From the NCBI GenBank assembly GCA_027489295.1, contig JAIYAA010000099.1, positions 1 through 19,964 on the forward strand: 19,964 bases of DNA, written 5' to 3'. This document shows positions 17,021 to 19,964 of the stretch, piece by piece. The notes under the pieces are model-generated. The model was not told the origin of the DNA. It ran no database searches and saw nothing but the letters and a program-made list of their open reading frames with translations. The translations under genes were made by a program, and so were the position numbers. Origin of the DNA: Sphingomonadales bacterium. GTDB taxonomy: Bacteria > Pseudomonadota > Alphaproteobacteria > Sphingomonadales > Sphingomonadaceae. Within the stretch, counting starts at the first letter, position 1. Each line of letters begins with the position of its first letter.

Positions 17021-18057
17021 GCCCCGATCCGCAAGCCCTGCGGGCACGCCACGGCGCGGTATCGCTGCTCGCCCACCCCTCGCCGATCGAGCGGCTGGAA
17101 CGGCTGGAGGCGGCGCTCGGCACCGACGTGCGGATCTATGCGAAGCGCGACGATGTGGCGGGTATCGGCGGCGGCGGCAACAAGCTGCGCAAGCTCGAAT
17201 TCCTGCTCGGCGACGCGATCGCGCAAGGGTGCGACACCTTCGTCACCACCGGCGGCCTGCAATCGAACCATTGCCGGCTGAGCGCGGCGGCGGCGGCGCG
17301 GATGGGCCTCGCCTGCGAGCTGGTGCTGGCCGATGTCGTGCCGCGCCACGACGCCGACTATCGCGGCAACGGCAACCTGCTGCTCGAGGCGATCTTCGGC
17401 GCGACCGTCCACCGCGTGCCCGGCGACGCCGACCGGCCCGCCTTCCTGCAGGCCCGCGCCGAGGCGCTGCGGGCGGAGGGCCGCAAACCCTATGTGGTCG
17501 GCGCGGGCGGATCGTCGCCGGTCGGCGCGCTCGGCTATGTCGCCTGTGCCTGGGAGATACTGGGGCAAGAGGCGGCGCTGGGCGAGCGCTTCGTCCGCAT
17601 CGTCGTCCCCAATGGCAGCGCCGGCACCCATGCGGGCCTCGCCGCCGGCATGGCAGCGGCAGGGGAGGACGTGACGCGCGTCCAGTCCTATGCCGTCCTC
17701 GCCACCCCCGAGGCCGCCCATGCCGAAACGCTGGCGCTGGCCCAGGCCACGCTCGCCGCCAACGCCCTGCCCGGCAGCGTGACGGCGGCGGAGGTGGTGA
17801 TCGAAGGCAGCCAGCGGGGCGAAGGCTATGGCATCCCCACGGCCGCGATGCGCGACGCGGTGGAACTGCTCGCCCGCACCGAGGGCCTGCTGCTCGACCC
17901 CGTCTATAGCGGCAAGGCGTTCGCCGGGCTGCTCGCCGCGATCCGCGGCGGCGCGTTCCGGGCGGGCGAGGCGGTGTTGTACGTCATGACCGGCGGCGTG
18001 CCGGGGTTGTTCGCGTATCGCGAGGTGTTTGAGGGCGAGAGGCAAACCAAGACATGA
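17017..18057 (+). CDS. D-cysteine desulfhydrase / ACC deaminase family PLP enzyme
   Basis: This 346-residue protein is a fold-type II PLP enzyme of the D-cysteine desulfhydrase and 1-aminocyclopropane-1-carboxylate deaminase family. The PLP lysine is Lys56 in GGGGNKLRKLEFLLGDA, and the substrate-carboxylate motif GGLQSNHCRLSAAAAA follows. A glycine-rich phosphate loop NGSAGTHAGLAAG lies near 205, and GLLLDPVYSGKAFAGL is the C-terminal signature. D-cysteine desulfhydrase (D-Cys to pyruvate, sulfide and ammonia) is the more likely activity because of the LRKLEFL wording, but other D-amino-acid lyase activity is possible. The ATG overlaps the carboxypeptidase stop (ATGA), and its own stop overlaps the racemase start, so all three are coupled. 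Base composition turns AT-richer in its last 40 bases. Confidence 0.9.
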   Translation: MSPDPQALRARHGAVSLLAHPSPIERLERLEAALGTDVRIYAKRDDVAGIGGGGNKLRKLEFLLGDAIAQGCDTFVTTGGLQSNHCRLSAAAAARMGLACELVLADVVPRHDADYRGNGNLLLEAIFGATVHRVPGDADRPAFLQARAEALRAEGRKPYVVGAGGSSPVGALGYVACAWEILGQEAALGERFVRIVVPNGSAGTHAGLAAGMAAAGEDVTRVQSYAVLATPEAAHAETLALAQATLAANALPGSVTAAEVVIEGSQRGEGYGIPTAAMRDAVELLARTEGLLLDPVYSGKAFAGLLAAIRGGAFRAGEAVLYVMTGGVPGLFAYREVFEGERQTKT

Positions 18058-18749
18058 AGATGATCGGTCTGATCGGTGGCATGAGTTGGGAAAGCTCGGC
18101 AGAATATTATCGCATCCTCAATGAAGGTATCCGAGAACGTGTCGGTCCAACCGCATCAGCCCAGTGCGTGATGTGGTCCTTCAATTTCGCGGAGATCGAA
18201 GATCTTCAGCACAGGGGTGATTGGGCAACTCTCACAACGCGAATGGTCGACGCCGCGCGACGGCTTGAAGCAGCAGGTGCAGACGTTCTGCTGATATGCA
18301 CCAACACCATGCATCGCATGGCAGCAACCATCGAGGACGCGGTGGCTGTACCCTTGCTCCATATTGCCGACCCCACGGCCGAACGTATCAAGGCTGCGGG
18401 CATCAAGACGGTCGGACTTCTCGGCACTGCGTTCACGATGGAGCATGCCTTCTACAAGGGGCGGCTCGCCGAACAGCATGGACTCGACGTCATCGTTCCC
18501 AACGACGAGGACCGCGCTACCGTCCATCGGATCATCTACGAGGAGTTGGTGGCGGGCAGGATCTTACCGGCATCTCGTGACGCGTACCGCGCGATAATCG
18601 CTCGATTGGTCGAGGCCGGTGCGGAGGCGGTGATTCTCGGATGCACCGAAATCATGTTGTTGGTTAAGCCTGAAGATAGTGCGGTGCCGATCTTCGACAC
18701 AACGGCGCTTCATGCGGCGGCGGCGATCGAAGTGGCTCTTGCTGGCTGA
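18054..18749 (+). CDS. Aspartate/glutamate racemase family protein (YgeA/RacX-like)
   Basis: This 231-residue cofactor-independent amino-acid racemase begins with the family signature MIGLIGGMSWESSAEYY. The two catalytic cysteines are present: Cys82 in LICTNTMH and Cys197 in ILGCTEI, so both deprotonation directions are possible. YgeA/RacX relatives have broad specificity for D- and L-amino acids. It starts in the stop of the preceding PLP enzyme (ATGA) and so belongs to the same operon, which fits a D-amino-acid theme. Its base composition is clearly lower in GC than its neighbours (three sampled 60-base blocks gave 30, 34 and 36 G+C, against 45 in a block of the preceding gene), with unlike codon use, suggesting acquisition by transfer. 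The gene itself looks intact. Confidence 0.92.
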   Translation: MKMIGLIGGMSWESSAEYYRILNEGIRERVGPTASAQCVMWSFNFAEIEDLQHRGDWATLTTRMVDAARRLEAAGADVLLICTNTMHRMAATIEDAVAVPLLHIADPTAERIKAAGIKTVGLLGTAFTMEHAFYKGRLAEQHGLDVIVPNDEDRATVHRIIYEELVAGRILPASRDAYRAIIARLVEAGAEAVILGCTEIMLLVKPEDSAVPIFDTTALHAAAAIEVALAG

Positions 18750-18855
18750 GTACAACGGTGGATGTCCGCCCGAATGGACCAGCGGGGCAACGGCGCTCCT
18801 TCGATTGTGGTAGTTTCGTAGCCAATCCAGCTGAAGGTTTCGACGGCGGGTAAGA

Positions 18856-19212
18856 TCACCCCGCCAGCACCCGCCCCACCCGCACCAGCGCGCCATCGGG
18901 ATCAGACACCGCGAACTCGTACGTCCCCCAGGGCATCGCATGCGGCGTACCCGGCTGAATGATCGCCTCACGCACCCGATCCGCCACCGCGTCGACATCC
19001 TCGACATAGAGGTACAGCCCGAAGGGATTGTCCGGCGCCTGGGGCGTGTTCGCCTCGTGCCGCAGGTGCAGGTGCCAGCCGCGGCCGTCTTCGAGGATGC
19101 GGTAGTGGCCATAGTCGCTGGCCACCTCCAGCCCCAGGCGGCGGTAGAAGGCGGTGCTCGCGTCGAGGTCGCGGCAGGGCAGAATGGCGACGATGTGGTG
19201 GCTGGCGTCCAT
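18856..19212 (-). CDS. VOC-family (glyoxalase/bleomycin-resistance-like) protein
   Basis: This 118-residue protein has the vicinal-oxygen-chelate fold. The N-terminal module HHIVAILPCRDLDASTAFYR leads to RLGLEVASDYGHYRILEDGR, and the second module has GLYLYVEDVDAVADRV and YEFAVSDPDGALVRVGR. This WGTYEF..DPDG pattern is typical of glyoxalase and antibiotic-binding relatives; family members act on glutathione adducts, metals or drugs, and the substrate here is unknown. The ATG at 19212 has no strong ribosome site but gives a full-length domain. It stands alone, convergent with the racemase across 106 bases and divergent from thrS. Confidence 0.88.
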   Translation of the reverse strand: MDASHHIVAILPCRDLDASTAFYRRLGLEVASDYGHYRILEDGRGWHLHLRHEANTPQAPDNPFGLYLYVEDVDAVADRVREAIIQPGTPHAMPWGTYEFAVSDPDGALVRVGRVLAG

Positions 19213-19285
19213 GCCCGCAGGCTATGCCCGCGCCGCCCCTCGCACCACCCCGAAATCCCGCCTCCCCTGCCCTTTCGCCAAAGCC

Positions 19286-19315
19286 TTGCCTATATCGCAC
19301 CCGCGCGGGCATAAG
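19286..19315 (+). promoter_or_regulatory. Candidate promoter of thrS
   Basis: TTGCCT (four of six matches to -35) and CATAAG (four of six to -10) are separated by 18 bases, ending about 38 bases before the thrS start. It is the best match in the 141-base gap between the VOC gene and thrS. No attenuator or T-box structure was recognised. Low confidence because both boxes are imperfect. Confidence 0.35.
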
Positions 19316-19353
19316 CCGCGCTCCGTTCCACACCCATGAAAGGGGTTCTTCCC

Positions 19354-19964
19354 GTGTCCGAGATGTTCCGCATTACGCTGCCCGACGGTTCCGTCCGCGA
19401 GGTAGCCCCGGGGACTACCCCGGCGGACATCGCCGCGGCGATCGGCCCCGGCCTCGCCAAGGCGGCGCTCGCCGCGCGCGTCGATGGCGAGCTGCGCGAC
19501 ATCGGCCGTCCGTTCGAGGGCGACGCCCAGCTCGCACTCGTCACCGCCAAGGACGAGGCCGACGCGCTCGAACTCGCGCGCCACGATTATGCGCACATCC
19601 TCGCCGAGGCGGTGCAGCACCTCTTCCCGGGCACGCAGATCACCTTCGGCCCGTCGACCGACGACGGCTTCTATTACGACTTCGCCCCCAAGGACCGCCC
19701 CTTCACCGAAGAGGACCTGCCGGCGATCGAGGAGGAGATGCGCCGCATCATCGCCCGCGACGAGCCGCTGATCCGCGAAGTCTGGTCGCGCGCCGACCTG
19801 ATCGCGCGCTGGACGGCGCAGGGCGAGACCTTCAAGGCCGAATGGGCCAAGGAACTCCCCGAGGGCGAGGAGCTGACCGTCTATCGCGCGGGCAAGGGCG
19901 AAGATGCGTGGCTCGACATGTGCCGCGGCCCCCACCTCGCCTCCACCGGCAAGGTCGCGGCCGA
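19354..19964 (+). CDS. thrS: Threonine--tRNA ligase (partial, N-terminal 203 residues)
   Basis: Threonyl-tRNA synthetase charges tRNA-Thr in the cytoplasm. The window holds only the N-terminal 203 codons; the catalytic and anticodon-binding domains lie beyond the right edge. The TGS domain is at about 1-62 (MFRITLPDGSVREVAPGTTP). The editing (second additional) domain follows, with its zinc/editing motif ARHDYAHILAEAVQHLFPG and later DMCRGPHLASTG, where His-x3-His and Cys-x3-His are the conserved editing residues. The start is taken as GTG (V/M-SEMFRITL) because AAAGGGG lies eight bases upstream; an in-frame ATG at 19336 lacks a ribosome site, and ATG 19363 would also be possible. No stop occurs before the window end. 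Confidence 0.96.
   Translation, partial: MSEMFRITLPDGSVREVAPGTTPADIAAAIGPGLAKAALAARVDGELRDIGRPFEGDAQLALVTAKDEADALELARHDYAHILAEAVQHLFPGTQITFGPSTDDGFYYDFAPKDRPFTEEDLPAIEEEMRRIIARDEPLIREVWSRADLIARWTAQGETFKAEWAKELPEGEELTVYRAGKGEDAWLDMCRGPHLASTGKVAA

Noticed and set aside
18750..18855. Possible gene remnant between the racemase and the VOC gene
   Set aside because: Short frames exist on both strands but none shows a recognisable domain, ribosome site or consistent codon use; only the AT-richer composition is notable.

Overview
The window is about 20 kb of GC-rich (roughly 70% in most genes), tightly packed bacterial chromosome with no RNA gene, CRISPR array, prophage or insertion sequence that I can see. 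Gene content, codon use and the wording of several proteins (the Gre-like factor, the Mur ligase paralogue, the OprM-type lipoprotein) suggest an alphaproteobacterium of the Sphingomonadales, probably Sphingomonas. That placement is inference from family resemblance, not from a marker gene.

Layout. (1) Positions 1-2679, minus strand: a TetR-family repressor, then lutA and a lutB cut by the left edge, i.e. the start of an iron-sulfur L-lactate oxidation operon. (2) Positions 2735-8591: a near-perfect 24-bp palindrome, then a complete plus-strand RND tripartite efflux operon (lipoprotein adaptor, inner-membrane pump, outer-membrane channel). A small unknown gene follows at 8655-8939. (3) Positions 8989-10514, minus strand: an aldo/keto reductase of the YghZ/Gpr type overlapping a degenerate GreA/GreB-like factor. 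(4) Positions 10662-12919, plus strand: threonine synthase overlapping an RlmI-like methyltransferase, ending at a 94-bp inverted-repeat element. (5) Positions 13044-14684, minus strand: an operon of a four-helix membrane protein, a 69-residue XRE regulator and an exported alpha/beta hydrolase, behind a 34-bp palindrome. (6) Positions 14768-18749: an atypical MurC/Mpl-like ligase and, head to head with it, an S66 LD-carboxypeptidase, a D-cysteine desulfhydrase-type PLP enzyme and an aspartate/glutamate racemase. (7) Positions 18856-19964: a VOC-family protein and the beginning of thrS.

How the parts work together. The TetR repressor sits between two transcription units and probably controls the divergent pump through the palindrome; being upstream of lutA in the same direction, its own promoter may also drive lactate use. 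Region 6 reads as a peptide and D-amino-acid salvage module: one enzyme cuts LD-peptide bonds, one could re-ligate a muramyl precursor, and two act on D-amino acids. The racemase at the end is compositionally foreign. Many neighbouring genes overlap by exactly four bases (ATGA or GTGA), which implies translational coupling within operons.

No gene-free stretch exceeds about 160 bases. The largest gaps (10515-10661, 12920-13043, 14614-14767, 18750-18855, 19213-19353) hold the regulatory or repeat elements listed or nothing I recognise. The most interesting points are the atypical Mur ligase with its head-to-head LD-carboxypeptidase cluster, the Gre-like factor that lacks the catalytic tip, and the autoregulatory-looking XRE/membrane-protein operon.
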